DNA of 64,000 bases from Caldifarciminota bacterium. GTDB lineage: Bacteria > Hydrothermota > Hydrothermia > UBA1063 > CAJXJZ01. A program made the position numbers and the translations under genes. Below are positions 8,458-17,980 of this stretch, piece by piece. Numbering within the stretch: position 1 is the stretch's first letter; every line of letters begins with the position of its first letter. The stretch covers positions 1 through 64,000 of the forward strand of contig JALSNX010000030.1 of NCBI GenBank assembly GCA_026986775.1, in the 5' to 3' direction. Below the pieces are notes generated by a model that saw only the letters and a list, made by a program, of their open reading frames with translations, searched no databases and had not been told where the DNA came from.

Positions 8458-9476
8458 TTTTCCCTCCCTTTAAGTCGGGCAAAGACAATCCTTCCTGTAT
8501 CCTGCTGTATAATGGAGTGCACGGTGCATTCTACTTCCCTTCCAATAAAATCTGCTGCATCGTCTATTACAACCATTGTGCCATCTATTAGGTAGCCTAT
8601 TCCCTGTCCTTTTTCCTTGCCTTCCCGTACTATCTTTATTTTTATCTGGTCTCCTGCCTGAAGTGGTGGCTTGATGCTCAGTGCCAGTTGATTTATATTG
8701 AGCACCTGTACGCCTCTAATCTCTGCAAGTTCCTGAAGGTTGTAATCTGTTGTAATGAGTTTTGCATGCTTTCTCTTTGCAAGTTCTATTAGTTTTGAAT
8801 CCACCTCTTTTATATGGGAGTAGTCGTCGTCAACAAACCACACCTCTGGGTGTTTTAATTCCTTTAAGGCTTTTACTATTTCAAGTCCATGCCTTCCTTT
8901 TATTCTTCTATCGTGGTCCTTTGAGTCTGCTATGTTCTGGAGTTCTCTTAAAACGAATTTTGGTATAACAAGGGTTCCCTCAAGAAAACCTGTTTTTGCC
9001 ACCTCAAGTATTCTACCGTCTATTATGGCGCTTGTGTCAACGACTTTTAGAGGAACCTGTCTTGTGTAACTGTGCTGTTTTTTGTGTGTTGTTTCTTTTT
9101 TTCTGTAACCTGCAGACAGGTCCTCAAAGAGTTCGTCTTTTTTGGAGAGTATGATAACAAAGGAGATATAACTGAAGAAGAGGATTGAGGCTATGTAAAT
9201 GAGTGGAATAACAGGTTTTAAAATGGGAATGAGTGATAGGAGTATGCCGACGATTACACCTATTGTGAGGCCTATTGTGATACCGAGGAATGCTATGAGC
9301 AGGTCTTTAAGTTTTTTCTTTTTTATGAGGCTTTCTGTGACAAAGGCAAGTGCACTCAAAAGTATGGCAATTCCAACGTAAGGCAGAATGGGTTTTCTGT
9401 AATACCTTGCAAATTCAAATGAGGCGAGTACAAATACTGCCAGAAATAATGCTTTTACAATGTTTGTTAAAACCAT
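8454..9476 (-). CDS. PIN-TRAM domain membrane protein (YacL-like)
   Basis: The 340-aa protein has four N-terminal hydrophobic segments (to about residue 110). A PIN nuclease-like domain follows, beginning VDTSAIIDGRILEVAKTG, with conserved acidic residues (Asp148 region, RELQNIADSKD and ITTDYNL). A C-terminal TRAM-type RNA-binding domain covers about residues 285-340 (IKIVREGKEKGQGIGYLIDGT). This is the YacL family layout. The nuclease substrate is unknown. It overlaps radA by 10 nt; a radA-yacL neighbourhood is common in bacteria. Confidence 0.85.
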   Translation of the reverse strand: MVLTNIVKALFLAVFVLASFEFARYYRKPILPYVGIAILLSALAFVTESLIKKKKLKDLLIAFLGITIGLTIGVIVGILLSLIPILKPVIPLIYIASILFFSYISFVIILSKKDELFEDLSAGYRKKETTHKKQHSYTRQVPLKVVDTSAIIDGRILEVAKTGFLEGTLVIPKFVLRELQNIADSKDHDRRIKGRHGLEIVKALKELKHPEVWFVDDDYSHIKEVDSKLIELAKRKHAKLITTDYNLQELAEIRGVQVLNINQLALSIKPPLQAGDQIKIKIVREGKEKGQGIGYLIDGTMVVIDDAADFIGREVECTVHSIIQQDTGRIVFARLKGREK

Positions 9477-10813
9477 TGTTCGTATACCTCCTTGATGTTT
9501 TTAACAGGGTAGAGTTCTATACCATCTGTTTTTATCTCTTTTACGTCTATTTTTGGGATAATTACGCCTTTGAACCCAAATCTTCTGAGTTCTTCAACCC
9601 TTTTTTCAATCTTTCTGACCTTTCTTATTTCTCCTGTGAGTCCTACCTCTCCTACAAGGGCAATTCCTGAAAAGGGTTGTTTTTTTCTGAAGGAAGAAAG
9701 GATTGCTCCTATTACCGCAAGGTCTGTGGATGTGTCCTTTATTTTGAACCCACCTGTTATGTTTATAAAGGTGTCCATGCCTCTTAAATGCACTGAGAGA
9801 TTGTTTTCAATAATGGCTAAAAGTATCTGTAGCCTCTTTATATCGTATCCACTTACATTTCTTATGGGCATGGAAAAGGGTGTCTGTGTTAAAAGTGCCT
9901 GTATTTCCACTAAAAATACTCTGCTGCCTTCAAGAACCGGACATATAGCGCTTCCCACGGGAAGGCTGTTTTTGTGGAGTTCAACGAGTGTATGTGGCTT
10001 TACAGGAACAAGACCATTGGCGGTCATTTCAAAAAGACCTACTTCGTCAGTTGGTCCAAACCTGTTTTTCTGCGCCCTCAGTATTCTGAATCCCGTATTT
10101 TTGTCTCCCTCAAGAAGAAGCACAACATCCACCATATGTTCAAGTATTTTGGGTCCAGCAATATCGCCCACCTTTGTTATGTGACCGATTATGAAGGTGG
10201 TTATTCCTGTTTTTTTGGTAAAACGCAGAAGTTTAGCCCCACATTCTCTTATCTGAACAACACTTGATGGTGGTTGCTCAAGTTTTTCAGAATAGAGTGT
10301 CTGAATGGAATCAATTATAATGAAATCTGGTTTTTCTTCCCCTGCAACACTTAAGATTATCTCAAGAGATGGTGCGGAGAGTATCAGGATATTTTGTGGG
10401 ATTTTACCTATTCTCTCTGCACGTTCCTTAAGCTGTTGTGGGGATTCCTCACCTGACACATAGAGAACTTTACCCTTCTCTGCAAATTTGAAAGCTATTT
10501 GAAGAATCAGTGTGGATTTTCCTATTCCTGGTTCTCCTGCAAGGAGAATATATGACGACCTTACAATACCACCTCCAAGTACCCTGTCAAGTTCATCTAT
10601 TTTCGTGGGTAACCTGTCTTTTTTTGTTTTTTCAATATCTTTTAAAAAAGTGGGTGAGACCTCTTCTGTATCGTGCTCTATCCATAGCCTCTCCTTCTGT
10701 ACTTTTACCTCTCTAAAGGAATTCCATGCTCCGCAGGATGGGCATTTTCCTAACCATCTTGGGCTTTCATAACCGCATTCACTGCATACGAAAAGGGTCT
10801 TTGTTTTGCCCAT
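9467..10813 (-). CDS. radA: DNA repair protein RadA
   Basis: RadA (Sms) is a RecA-like helicase for branch migration in recombinational repair. The 448-aa protein has the N-terminal C4 zinc finger (CSECGYESPRWLGKCPSCG, residues 10-28), a Walker A AGEPGIGKST (about 91-100), the diagnostic KNRFG motif (KNRFGPTDEVGLF) and a C-terminal Lon-like domain. The length is normal for the family. Its ATG shares one base with the stop codon of the MCE gene (TAATG), indicating coupled translation. Confidence 0.95.
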   Translation of the reverse strand: MGKTKTLFVCSECGYESPRWLGKCPSCGAWNSFREVKVQKERLWIEHDTEEVSPTFLKDIEKTKKDRLPTKIDELDRVLGGGIVRSSYILLAGEPGIGKSTLILQIAFKFAEKGKVLYVSGEESPQQLKERAERIGKIPQNILILSAPSLEIILSVAGEEKPDFIIIDSIQTLYSEKLEQPPSSVVQIRECGAKLLRFTKKTGITTFIIGHITKVGDIAGPKILEHMVDVVLLLEGDKNTGFRILRAQKNRFGPTDEVGLFEMTANGLVPVKPHTLVELHKNSLPVGSAICPVLEGSRVFLVEIQALLTQTPFSMPIRNVSGYDIKRLQILLAIIENNLSVHLRGMDTFINITGGFKIKDTSTDLAVIGAILSSFRKKQPFSGIALVGEVGLTGEIRKVRKIEKRVEELRRFGFKGVIIPKIDVKEIKTDGIELYPVKNIKEVYEQWF

Positions 10814-11592
10814 TAGAAAATGGAAATTTTGAGGTATTTATCCGGATTTTTCTTTATATCCTCTATAAGGCTGTTTATGGCTTTTGCTGTTGAGTCCATG
10901 TGTCTATAGAGTGAATCTTCCTGGATGAACTTTATAAGGCTACCTTTACTTAGCTTTAAAAGTATGGCGACTGTATCGTAGTCAGCGAGGAGTTTATTGA
11001 ACATTGTATGGGTTGAATCAAGATTGACCTTTTCAGCTGAAAGAAGAGCAACAAGCGTGTCAAAATGCGCATCTGTTCTTTTAAGGAAATTACTTACGTC
11101 AATTCTCATGGCAGAAAGTGCTGTGTCCATTTTCTTTGTGGCAACATTCAGGTTATGAATAATATCCATTATGCTGTCTGAAGCGTCTCCTAAAAAGGCT
11201 ATTATATCGGCAAGGTCCTTTCTTTTAATACCCGGTATTACGCTTTTTTCTTTAAGGGGTTTTCCTTTTCCCAGTTTTAGAGATATTCTCATCTGTCCAA
11301 TAATACCCTGTGATTCTATGTAGGCTATACTACCTTCTGTGAGCTTCATGCCGTTTACGGATATTTTGACTATTACGCTGTCTGGATACAGCTTTACATC
11401 CTCTACTTTTCCGTTAGGCACGCCCAGAATTGTAACGGGGTCACCCTTTTTAACCCAGCCAACCTCCTTGAATTTTATGAAATAATAATGCCTCCTCTGC
11501 CTTATTTTGAAATTGGTAAGCCAGAGGTATCCAAATATCAGAATAGAAAGAAGTGCTATTACAGTTAGTCCAACCTTTGTTTCTCTATCCAT
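10813..11592 (-). CDS. MCE/MlaD-family lipid-transport protein
   Basis: A 259-aa protein with one N-terminal transmembrane helix (TKVGLTVIALLSILIFGYLWL) and a MlaD domain (about residues 35-115: YYFIKFKEVGWVKKGDPVTILGVPNGKVEDVKL region), followed by a helical C-terminal part. MlaD-type proteins bind phospholipids in the periplasm for MlaFEDB-like ABC transporters. No mlaE or mlaF gene is beside it. The ATG at 11592 was preferred over an upstream in-frame TTG at 11607 that would overlap htrA. It sits between htrA and radA in the array. Confidence 0.8.
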   Translation of the reverse strand: MDRETKVGLTVIALLSILIFGYLWLTNFKIRQRRHYYFIKFKEVGWVKKGDPVTILGVPNGKVEDVKLYPDSVIVKISVNGMKLTEGSIAYIESQGIIGQMRISLKLGKGKPLKEKSVIPGIKRKDLADIIAFLGDASDSIMDIIHNLNVATKKMDTALSAMRIDVSNFLKRTDAHFDTLVALLSAEKVNLDSTHTMFNKLLADYDTVAILLKLSKGSLIKFIQEDSLYRHMDSTAKAINSLIEDIKKNPDKYLKISIF

Positions 11593-11593
11593 A

Positions 11594-13009
11594 TCAGTAC
11601 ACCACAAAACTCAGGGTGAATTTTTCTCCACCACGGCTTATAAAGAGTATCTTCCTTCCACGTTTTTTCAGCTCTCTGTTGAGTTGCTCAGGTGATTTAA
11701 TGTCCATATTGTTTATTCTGTAAATAACATCATATCTTGCAAGGCCGAAGCGAGCGCCATAACCATTGGGCGAAACCTCTGTTATCAGGATGCCTTTTGT
11801 GTACGGTATTTTCAAGAACGCCGCAAGTTCTGGAGTAAGCACGGTGGTTTTTATACTCAGTTTTTCTATTTCTGTTTCGCTGAACTGGATTTCCTTCGCT
11901 TTTATAACCGCTTTTCCTGTTTTTCCATTTCTTATATAGTTTATCTTGAGAATTTCTCCGGGTACAAGGGCGTAGGTTATATCCTCAAGGTCTCCTGTGT
12001 TAAAAATTCTTCTTCCGTTGATTTTTGTTATTATATCGCCCTCTTTCAGTCCTGTGTTTTTATAAAAGACACTGTTTACCAGAATGCCACCTGTTTTTCT
12101 ATAAGACAGTGCCTTTCTTAGTGAAGGTGTAAGGTTTTGAGCAGAGAATCCCCAGAAGGCACGCCGTATCTTACCATACTTTTTAAATTCCTTGATTGCC
12201 TTAAGTACAGTATTTGATGGAATTGCAAAACCAATCCCCTCATTGCCACCTGATTTGGATATAATAAAGGTGTTTATGCCCACCACCAGACCAAGTGCGT
12301 TTACGAGTGGTCCACCAGAATTACCGGGATTAATTGATGCATCTGTTTGAATCATATCCCTGTATACGTGGTCTTCGTTTTCTCCTCGTATGGTTCTGTG
12401 TAGAGCGGATATAACTCCTGCTGTTACTGTGGGTGTAAGGTCTTCAAGTAAAAAACCAAATGGATTGCCAATGGCAATTGCCCATTCTCCAATGTAGAGG
12501 CTATCAGAATTAAAGAATCTGGCGAAAGGAAGGCTATCTCCTTTTATTTTTAAGAGAGCAAGGTCAAGTCTTTTGTCTTGTCCGATGAGTTTTGCCTTAA
12601 ATTCCCTTCCGTCTGAAAGTGTAACTGTTATGTCATCTCCTCCGTTTATAACGTGTTCGTTGGTAATAACATAGCCATCAGGTGATACAATCACGCCTGA
12701 GCCGAGAGATTTTATTTTCTCCTTTCTGTATGATGGTGGGAAGAAGCCTCTCCAGAAATCAAAGAATGGGTCATTGAAGAAGGGTGATTCGGCAACTATC
12801 TGGGTACTCTGTGATGTTATTGAAACAACAGCAGGACTTACCTTCTCTGTTGCCTTTACAATGGCTGTGCGTCTTGAAGTGGATAAATCTGCTTCCTTTG
12901 CGAATAAAGTATCGGTAAAAGGTGTGGATGTGGTTTCTTTTTTGTGACCGCATCCGGTGACTAAAAGAGATAGGGCTGCTAAAATAAGGAAGGTGGTGGA
13001 TTTCATCAA
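11594..13009 (-). CDS. HtrA/DegP-type serine protease, lipoprotein
   Basis: This 471-aa envelope protease has a lipobox (LLVTGC, Cys20), so it is membrane-anchored rather than free as in E. coli DegP. The trypsin-like triad is visible: His in VITNEHVI, Asp in [11 protein letters not shown] and Ser in [10 protein letters not shown]. Two PDZ-like domains follow (roughly residues 270-360 and 375-471). It would degrade or refold damaged envelope proteins. It starts in an ATGA overlap with the transaldolase gene. Confidence 0.92.
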   Translation of the reverse strand: MMKSTTFLILAALSLLVTGCGHKKETTSTPFTDTLFAKEADLSTSRRTAIVKATEKVSPAVVSITSQSTQIVAESPFFNDPFFDFWRGFFPPSYRKEKIKSLGSGVIVSPDGYVITNEHVINGGDDITVTLSDGREFKAKLIGQDKRLDLALLKIKGDSLPFARFFNSDSLYIGEWAIAIGNPFGFLLEDLTPTVTAGVISALHRTIRGENEDHVYRDMIQTDASINPGNSGGPLVNALGLVVGINTFIISKSGGNEGIGFAIPSNTVLKAIKEFKKYGKIRRAFWGFSAQNLTPSLRKALSYRKTGGILVNSVFYKNTGLKEGDIITKINGRRIFNTGDLEDITYALVPGEILKINYIRNGKTGKAVIKAKEIQFSETEIEKLSIKTTVLTPELAAFLKIPYTKGILITEVSPNGYGARFGLARYDVIYRINNMDIKSPEQLNRELKKRGRKILFISRGGEKFTLSFVVY

Positions 13010-13653
13010 TCTTTTTTCAACTTCTTCCAGTCTTCAAGAAAACGTTCTATTCCTATGTCGGTTAGAGGGTGTTTCACCATCTGACGGATTACCTTTGGGG
13101 GAATTGTTGCAATGTGTGCGCCCATAAGTGCCGCCTCAAGAACATGCATGGGATGTCTTATTGATGCCACTATAATCTCTGTATCAAGGTCGTAGTTCTC
13201 AAATATTGTTACAATGTCCTCAACCATTTCCATGCCTCTTGATTGAATATCATCAAGCCTTCCAACAAATGGAGATACAAAACTCGCACCTGCCTTTGCT
13301 GCAAGTAAGGCCTGTATGGGTGTGAAAACGAGAGTTACGTTGGTTCTTATGCCTTCTTCTTTAAGGGCTTTCACAGCCTTTAACCCTTCAACGGTAAAGG
13401 GTATTTTTATGACGATGTTTTCATGTATTTTGGCAAGTTCACGTGCCTCTTTTACCATGCCATCTGCTTTCAGGGACACAACCTCTGCTGATACAGGTCC
13501 GTTTACAAGTTCGCATATTTCTTTAAGCACTTTTTGTGGGTCTTTTCCCTCTTTTGCAAGCAAAGATGGGTTTGTGGTTGCGCCCTCTAAAATTCCCCAT
13601 TCCGCGATTTCCCTTATATCATCAAGATTGGCAGTGTCTATAAATATCTTCAT
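13006..13653 (-). CDS. Transaldolase / fructose-6-phosphate aldolase family
   Basis: The 215-aa protein is the short (TalC/FSA) type, beginning [16 protein letters not shown] with the [12 protein letters not shown] motif (about residues 25-36). The Schiff-base lysine is expected in NIVIKIPFT (about residue 82-83). [11 protein letters not shown] and a C-terminal helix (FLEDWKK) also match. This size class includes both true transaldolases of the pentose phosphate pathway and fructose-6-phosphate aldolases, and I cannot separate them here. Confidence 0.9.
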   Translation of the reverse strand: MKIFIDTANLDDIREIAEWGILEGATTNPSLLAKEGKDPQKVLKEICELVNGPVSAEVVSLKADGMVKEARELAKIHENIVIKIPFTVEGLKAVKALKEEGIRTNVTLVFTPIQALLAAKAGASFVSPFVGRLDDIQSRGMEMVEDIVTIFENYDLDTEIIVASIRHPMHVLEAALMGAHIATIPPKVIRQMVKHPLTDIGIERFLEDWKKLKKD

Positions 13654-13674
13654 GATAAATTTCCTCCTTTTTTC

Positions 13675-14409
13675 TTATTTTTTCAGGATTCTGTTCAAAT
13701 GGTCACCGAGAAGGTTTTTCTTCTGATAGTTTATTATTTCCATTATGGCCTTTTCAGCAAGGTCAAGCATATCATTGAGTTCCTCTCTTGTAAATCCACT
13801 TCTTTCTCCCGTGCCCTGTATATCAATAATTTTCCCTGACTCTGTCATGGTAATATTTAAATCCACTTCTGCCCGGGAGTCTTCTTCATAGGACAGGTCA
13901 ACCACGTATTTTCTACCCACTTTTCCAACAGAGACTGCGCCTATGAACTCTTTTATGGGATTCTCCTTTATAAGATTTTTTTCAAGTAAAAAGGTTACAG
14001 CGTCATAGAGGGCTGAAAATCCACCGTTGATTGATGCGGTTCTTGTACCACCATCTGCCTGAAGCACGTCGCAGTCAATAACTATGGTAAATCCTTCAAG
14101 TTTTCTTAAGTCCACCACACCTCTCAGTGCACGTCCTATAATCCTTGAAATCTCAACAGACCTTGAGTCAAGTCTTCCAAGCCTTGATTCTCTGGGTTTT
14201 CTTTCGTGTGTAGAACGCGGTAGCATCGCATACTCTGCTGTTATCCATCCCATTCCTGCATTTTTCATCCAGTGAGGGACCTGCTCGCTCACACTTGCAG
14301 AACATATCACTTTTGTGTTCCCCATTTCCACGAGACAGGACCCCTCAGCGTTTTGCATGAAATTTCTCGTTATTTTAAATGGTCTCAATTTTGTATCACT
14401 CATTTTCAC
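13675..14409 (-). CDS. rph: Ribonuclease PH
   Basis: RNase PH trims tRNA 3' ends by phosphorolysis. The 244-aa protein carries the family blocks: an early LRPFKITRNFMQNAEGSCL-like segment, WITAEYAMLPRSTHER, RLGRLDSRSVEISRIIGRALR and IDCDVLQADGGTRTASING. The length is typical and no RdgB fusion is present. It starts in an ATGA overlap with argS. Confidence 0.95.
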   Translation of the reverse strand: MKMSDTKLRPFKITRNFMQNAEGSCLVEMGNTKVICSASVSEQVPHWMKNAGMGWITAEYAMLPRSTHERKPRESRLGRLDSRSVEISRIIGRALRGVVDLRKLEGFTIVIDCDVLQADGGTRTASINGGFSALYDAVTFLLEKNLIKENPIKEFIGAVSVGKVGRKYVVDLSYEEDSRAEVDLNITMTESGKIIDIQGTGERSGFTREELNDMLDLAEKAIMEIINYQKKNLLGDHLNRILKK

Positions 14410-16031
14410 ATCTTTACTGGTGCATCTACCCCTATAAGGGATAGTGCCCTTTTTACAACGTTTTTGACAGCAAGAACAAGGTACAGTCTTGCCCCTGAAA
14501 GTTCTGGTTTTTCCTTATTAACTATTCGGTTTTTCTGGTAGTAGTTGTGGAATATGTCTGCTAACTGTAAGAGGTATCTTACAATTTCATGGGGTTCCAT
14601 TCTCAAAGCAGCCCTTTCCACGGTATCAGGGAAAAACATGAGTTTTCTCATAATAAGGCGCTCTTCAGGAAGCTGAAGGAGTCTTAAATTTGAATCCTTG
14701 GGGTAGAGTGAATTCTCTTCCCCGTGTTTTAAAAGGGAATGGCTTCTGGCATGCATGTATTGCACGTAGTAAACAGGGTTTTCTTTCCCTATTTTTCGGG
14801 CAAGGTCTATGTCAAAGTCAAGATGGGCATCCTTTGTTCTCATGAGGAAGAAGAAACGTGCTGCATCCTTGCCCACTTCACGGAGAAGCTCTTTAAGGGT
14901 GTAAAACTCACCTCTTCGCTTTGACATCTTGATTTTTTCGCCATTCTTCAAAAGGCTTACCTGTTGCACTATCATTATTTTAATCTTTTTAGGATAGCCG
15001 AGAGCAGTTAAGCCCGCTTCCATTCTTTTGATGTATCCGTGATGGTCGGGTCCAAGTATGTTTATCAGACGGTCATATCCACGTTGCAGTTTGTAGAGGT
15101 GATAGGCAAGGTCATAGAAAAAATATGTGCCTGTTCCGTCACGCCGTATTATAACTCTTGGCTCTGTATCTCCAAAGTCTGTTGCTCTGAAAAAGGTTGC
15201 TCCGTCTTCAAAGAACAGAAATTTTTCCTCTTTTAAAATCCTCAGAACAAGACCTGGATATTTGCTTTCTCTTATGAAAGTTTCCTTTGTGACATGGTCG
15301 TACTCTACATCAAATTCACGTAAAGTTTCAAGTTGGTCATTTAAAATGGTATCGGTTACAAACTCTGCCAATTTGTCTTCTGGGATTTTTTTCTCTATTA
15401 TCTTTTCTGCTATGTCTTTCAGGTATTCTCCTCTATACCCTTCTAAAGGAAAAGGTTCTTCAATACCTTTTATTTTATTTATCCACCATTTGACTGATGC
15501 CACAAGATTCTCCACCTGTCTACCTGCATTATTGGAGTAAAACTCGCTTTCCACCCGGTAGCCTGCAAAGTTCATAATCCTTTTTAGTGAATCTCCCACA
15601 GAGGCAGCGCGTGCACTTACCACGTTTAAAGGTCCTGTTGGATTAGCTGATACGAATTCCAGATTTATGTATTCTCCATGTCCTGTATCAACCTTACCAT
15701 ATTCTTCGGGATTATTATTTATTCTGCGCAGTACATTATGAAGGGTCTTATTGGAGAGTTTGATGTTTAGAAAACCCGTTTGTGTACTTACCTCATCTGC
15801 TATATGCTGAAGTTTTTTCATAACCTCAAGAGTTATAATATCGCCTACAGTCTGAATGGGCTCAGAAAGTCCTTTTTTAAGTCTGAAAAGGAAATTGGAA
15901 GAATAATCCCCGTACTCTGGCTTTGAAGTTTCTTCAAACACAACCTCTGTCTCAACGTTAAAGGTTGATTTTAAAGTGTCTTTTACAATATTTTCAAGGT
16001 AATGCTTCAGATTTTCAGGTATCTGTTCCAT
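14406..16031 (-). CDS. argS: Arginyl-tRNA synthetase
   Basis: A class I aminoacyl-tRNA synthetase of 541 aa. The N-terminal tRNA-recognition domain, the KMSKRRGEF signature and a C-terminal anticodon-binding domain with the expected ending (VDAPVKM) are present. The HIGH region reads NPTGPLNVVSARA: the usual HxGH is replaced by NVVS. I chose the ATG at 16031 because AAGGAGAG precedes it and the longer 573-aa frame would add 32 residues from within rsfS that do not look like the family N-terminus. It overlaps rsfS by 17 nt. Confidence 0.93.
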   Translation of the reverse strand: MEQIPENLKHYLENIVKDTLKSTFNVETEVVFEETSKPEYGDYSSNFLFRLKKGLSEPIQTVGDIITLEVMKKLQHIADEVSTQTGFLNIKLSNKTLHNVLRRINNNPEEYGKVDTGHGEYINLEFVSANPTGPLNVVSARAASVGDSLKRIMNFAGYRVESEFYSNNAGRQVENLVASVKWWINKIKGIEEPFPLEGYRGEYLKDIAEKIIEKKIPEDKLAEFVTDTILNDQLETLREFDVEYDHVTKETFIRESKYPGLVLRILKEEKFLFFEDGATFFRATDFGDTEPRVIIRRDGTGTYFFYDLAYHLYKLQRGYDRLINILGPDHHGYIKRMEAGLTALGYPKKIKIMIVQQVSLLKNGEKIKMSKRRGEFYTLKELLREVGKDAARFFFLMRTKDAHLDFDIDLARKIGKENPVYYVQYMHARSHSLLKHGEENSLYPKDSNLRLLQLPEERLIMRKLMFFPDTVERAALRMEPHEIVRYLLQLADIFHNYYQKNRIVNKEKPELSGARLYLVLAVKNVVKRALSLIGVDAPVKM

Positions 16032-16368
16032 CTTTAAATTCTCTCCTTTTTGCACCACCCCAGAGGGTTTCCAGAGAATAATACTCTCTACCTTCCCGTG
16101 TAAAGAGGTGGACGAGAAAATAACCAAAGTCCATTAAAAACCATTTTCCACCTCTTTTACTTTCTATATGATGGGGCAAAATCTTCATTTCGTCAAGTTT
16201 TTCCTGTATATTCTGGGAAACTGCTTCCATATGGTCAAAATTCTCACAGGTGGCTATGATAAAATAGTCCACAAAGTGTTTTTCCATGTCTCTGAAATCA
16301 AGCAATACAACGTCATCTCCTTTTTTCTCAAGTATTGCCTCAATAACTCTCTTTATTATATCATCCAT
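16015..16368 (-). CDS. rsfS: Ribosomal silencing factor RsfS
   Basis: The 117-aa protein has the RsfS/Iojap blocks: DVVLLDFRDMEKHFVDYFIIAT at the N-terminus (the YFIIATC strand is diagnostic) and KWFLMDFGYFLVHLFTREGREYYSLETLWG at the C-terminus. It binds uL14 and blocks 30S-50S joining in starvation. It overlaps recN by 8 nt and argS by 17 nt. Confidence 0.92.
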   Translation of the reverse strand: MDDIIKRVIEAILEKKGDDVVLLDFRDMEKHFVDYFIIATCENFDHMEAVSQNIQEKLDEMKILPHHIESKRGGKWFLMDFGYFLVHLFTREGREYYSLETLWGGAKRREFKDGTDT

Positions 16369-17980
16369 TATCTTTTCCCTCCATCAATGTTTTTGCATGA
16401 TTTATGGCACTTTCTGTTATCCTGTCACCGGATAACATGCGTGCAATTTCAATAATGCGTTCGTCTTTTGAAAGTTCACGAATTGTTATGGTGGTTTTCC
16501 CATCGTCCTTTCGTTCAGCAATAAAGTGAGCGTCGGCGAGTGAAGCAATTTGTGGAAGATGGGTAATGGCAATTACCTGACTGTATTGTGAGAGGTTTTT
16601 CAACCTGTTACCAACCACCCGTGCAGTTTTTCCTCCTATACCAGTATCTATCTCATCAAAGAGTAAGAGTTTCTCTGGCTGGTTTTGGGCTGATAGGGCT
16701 TTGAAAGCAAGCAGAATACGGGATAGTTCTCCTCCTGACGCAACGGATTTTAAGGATGATAAACCTTTGCCTGTGGTAGAGATTTTAAATTCTACAAGGT
16801 CTTTACCCTTTTCTGAGAGTCTGGCTGGTTTAATATCAATACTGAAAGTTACTCTGGGAAAACCGAGTCTCTTTAATTCATCTGTAATTTTCCTCTCTAT
16901 ATCTTCTTTTACAGCCTGTCTTTTGTTGCTGAGTGAGTCGGCTTTTGCTTCAAGAATCCTGAGTTGTTCTTTTAGTTCAGTTTTTAGCTCTTCAAGTTCA
17001 TTTTCTTTTCCACTTAAGCCTGAAATTTTAGTTCTAAGGTTCTGTATTTCTTCAAGTATCTCGGAAGTACCTGAAAATCCATATTTAGCCATTACTTCCC
17101 TGAGATGGAAAAGTCTTTTCCTCTTATTTTCCAGCTCTTCAGGGTCAATTTCAAGTAAATCTGCCAGTTCCTGAAGCTTATTAAAGATCTCCTCTGAGAG
17201 TATAAGAATATTCTCTATTAGAGGCAATACCTTACTTCCTTCCCTGTCTTTCTGAAGCACCTCCTGATATCTTCTTAAAAACAGTGATACTTTCTCGTAC
17301 ACACTCTCCTGTGATTCATAGAAAGTTATTATACCGTCTTCAAAGGCCTGTCTTAAACTCTCAATATTTTCAAGTCTAAAGATTAGCTCTTCAAGTTCAG
17401 TTTCCTCTCCCGGATAGGTATTAAGGGCCTGTAGCTCTTTCAGTTTGAATCTTAAATATTCTCTTTTTTCAGCTATTTCGTGGAGTATTTTCTGTTTATT
17501 TTCCAGTCTTTTTTTCAGCTGGATGTATCTGTAATAGAGGCTCTCGTATTCTTTCCTTTCATCCATTATATCAGCGAGAGTATCATAATAGTCTATGTGT
17601 GTTTCCTCTTTTAAAAGTGAGGATTGTTCGTGTTGAGAAGAGATTTCTATAAAGGACCCTATCTCTTTAACTACGGTCTTCAGGGTTACAGGTGAATCAT
17701 TCAAAAGGAATCTGCTCCTTTTTTTGGATGGCATTATAATTCTCTTAACTATCAGCTCTTCATTGTCTTTTATAAATACACCGCTTATTTCCACATCACG
17801 GGAGGAGGAATGGAAGCTTTCCCATGATACCTTACCGCCAGTCAGGAGGTTGATTATACCAAGCAACATGGATTTTCCAGCACCTGTTTCACCTGTGATA
17901 GCGTTAAAGCCTTCCCTGAAAACAATTCTTCCGCTACCCAGAAGGAGGTAGTTTTTGAAATATAATTCTGATAGCCTCAT
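16361..17980 (-). CDS. recN: DNA repair protein RecN
   Basis: An SMC-like ATPase of 539 aa for double-strand break repair. A Walker A (GETGAGKSMLL, about residues 30-40) follows the typical LYFKNYLLL start. The middle is a long coiled-coil pair (about 140-350). The C-terminal half has the ABC signature region (SVASGGELSRILLAFK) and Walker B with QAIAITHLPQIASLAD-like end. Length is normal. The ATG overlaps the nadK stop by 4 nt; nadK-recN adjacency is common. Confidence 0.95.
   Translation of the reverse strand: MRLSELYFKNYLLLGSGRIVFREGFNAITGETGAGKSMLLGIINLLTGGKVSWESFHSSSRDVEISGVFIKDNEELIVKRIIMPSKKRSRFLLNDSPVTLKTVVKEIGSFIEISSQHEQSSLLKEETHIDYYDTLADIMDERKEYESLYYRYIQLKKRLENKQKILHEIAEKREYLRFKLKELQALNTYPGEETELEELIFRLENIESLRQAFEDGIITFYESQESVYEKVSLFLRRYQEVLQKDREGSKVLPLIENILILSEEIFNKLQELADLLEIDPEELENKRKRLFHLREVMAKYGFSGTSEILEEIQNLRTKISGLSGKENELEELKTELKEQLRILEAKADSLSNKRQAVKEDIERKITDELKRLGFPRVTFSIDIKPARLSEKGKDLVEFKISTTGKGLSSLKSVASGGELSRILLAFKALSAQNQPEKLLLFDEIDTGIGGKTARVVGNRLKNLSQYSQVIAITHLPQIASLADAHFIAERKDDGKTTITIRELSKDERIIEIARMLSGDRITESAINHAKTLMEGKDNG

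Noticed and set aside
9570-10184. Plus-strand frame of 204 aa antisense to radA
   Set aside because: radA is certain on the other strand; the frame has no recognisable features or start signals.
12465-12485. TGGCAATGGCAATTGC as a possible sigma-54 promoter
   Set aside because: GG and GC are 11 bp apart instead of 10 and the sequence lies within htrA coding sequence.
16701-17174. Plus-strand frame of 157 aa within recN
   Set aside because: It is the antisense of the recN coiled coil, very Ser-rich, with no start signals.
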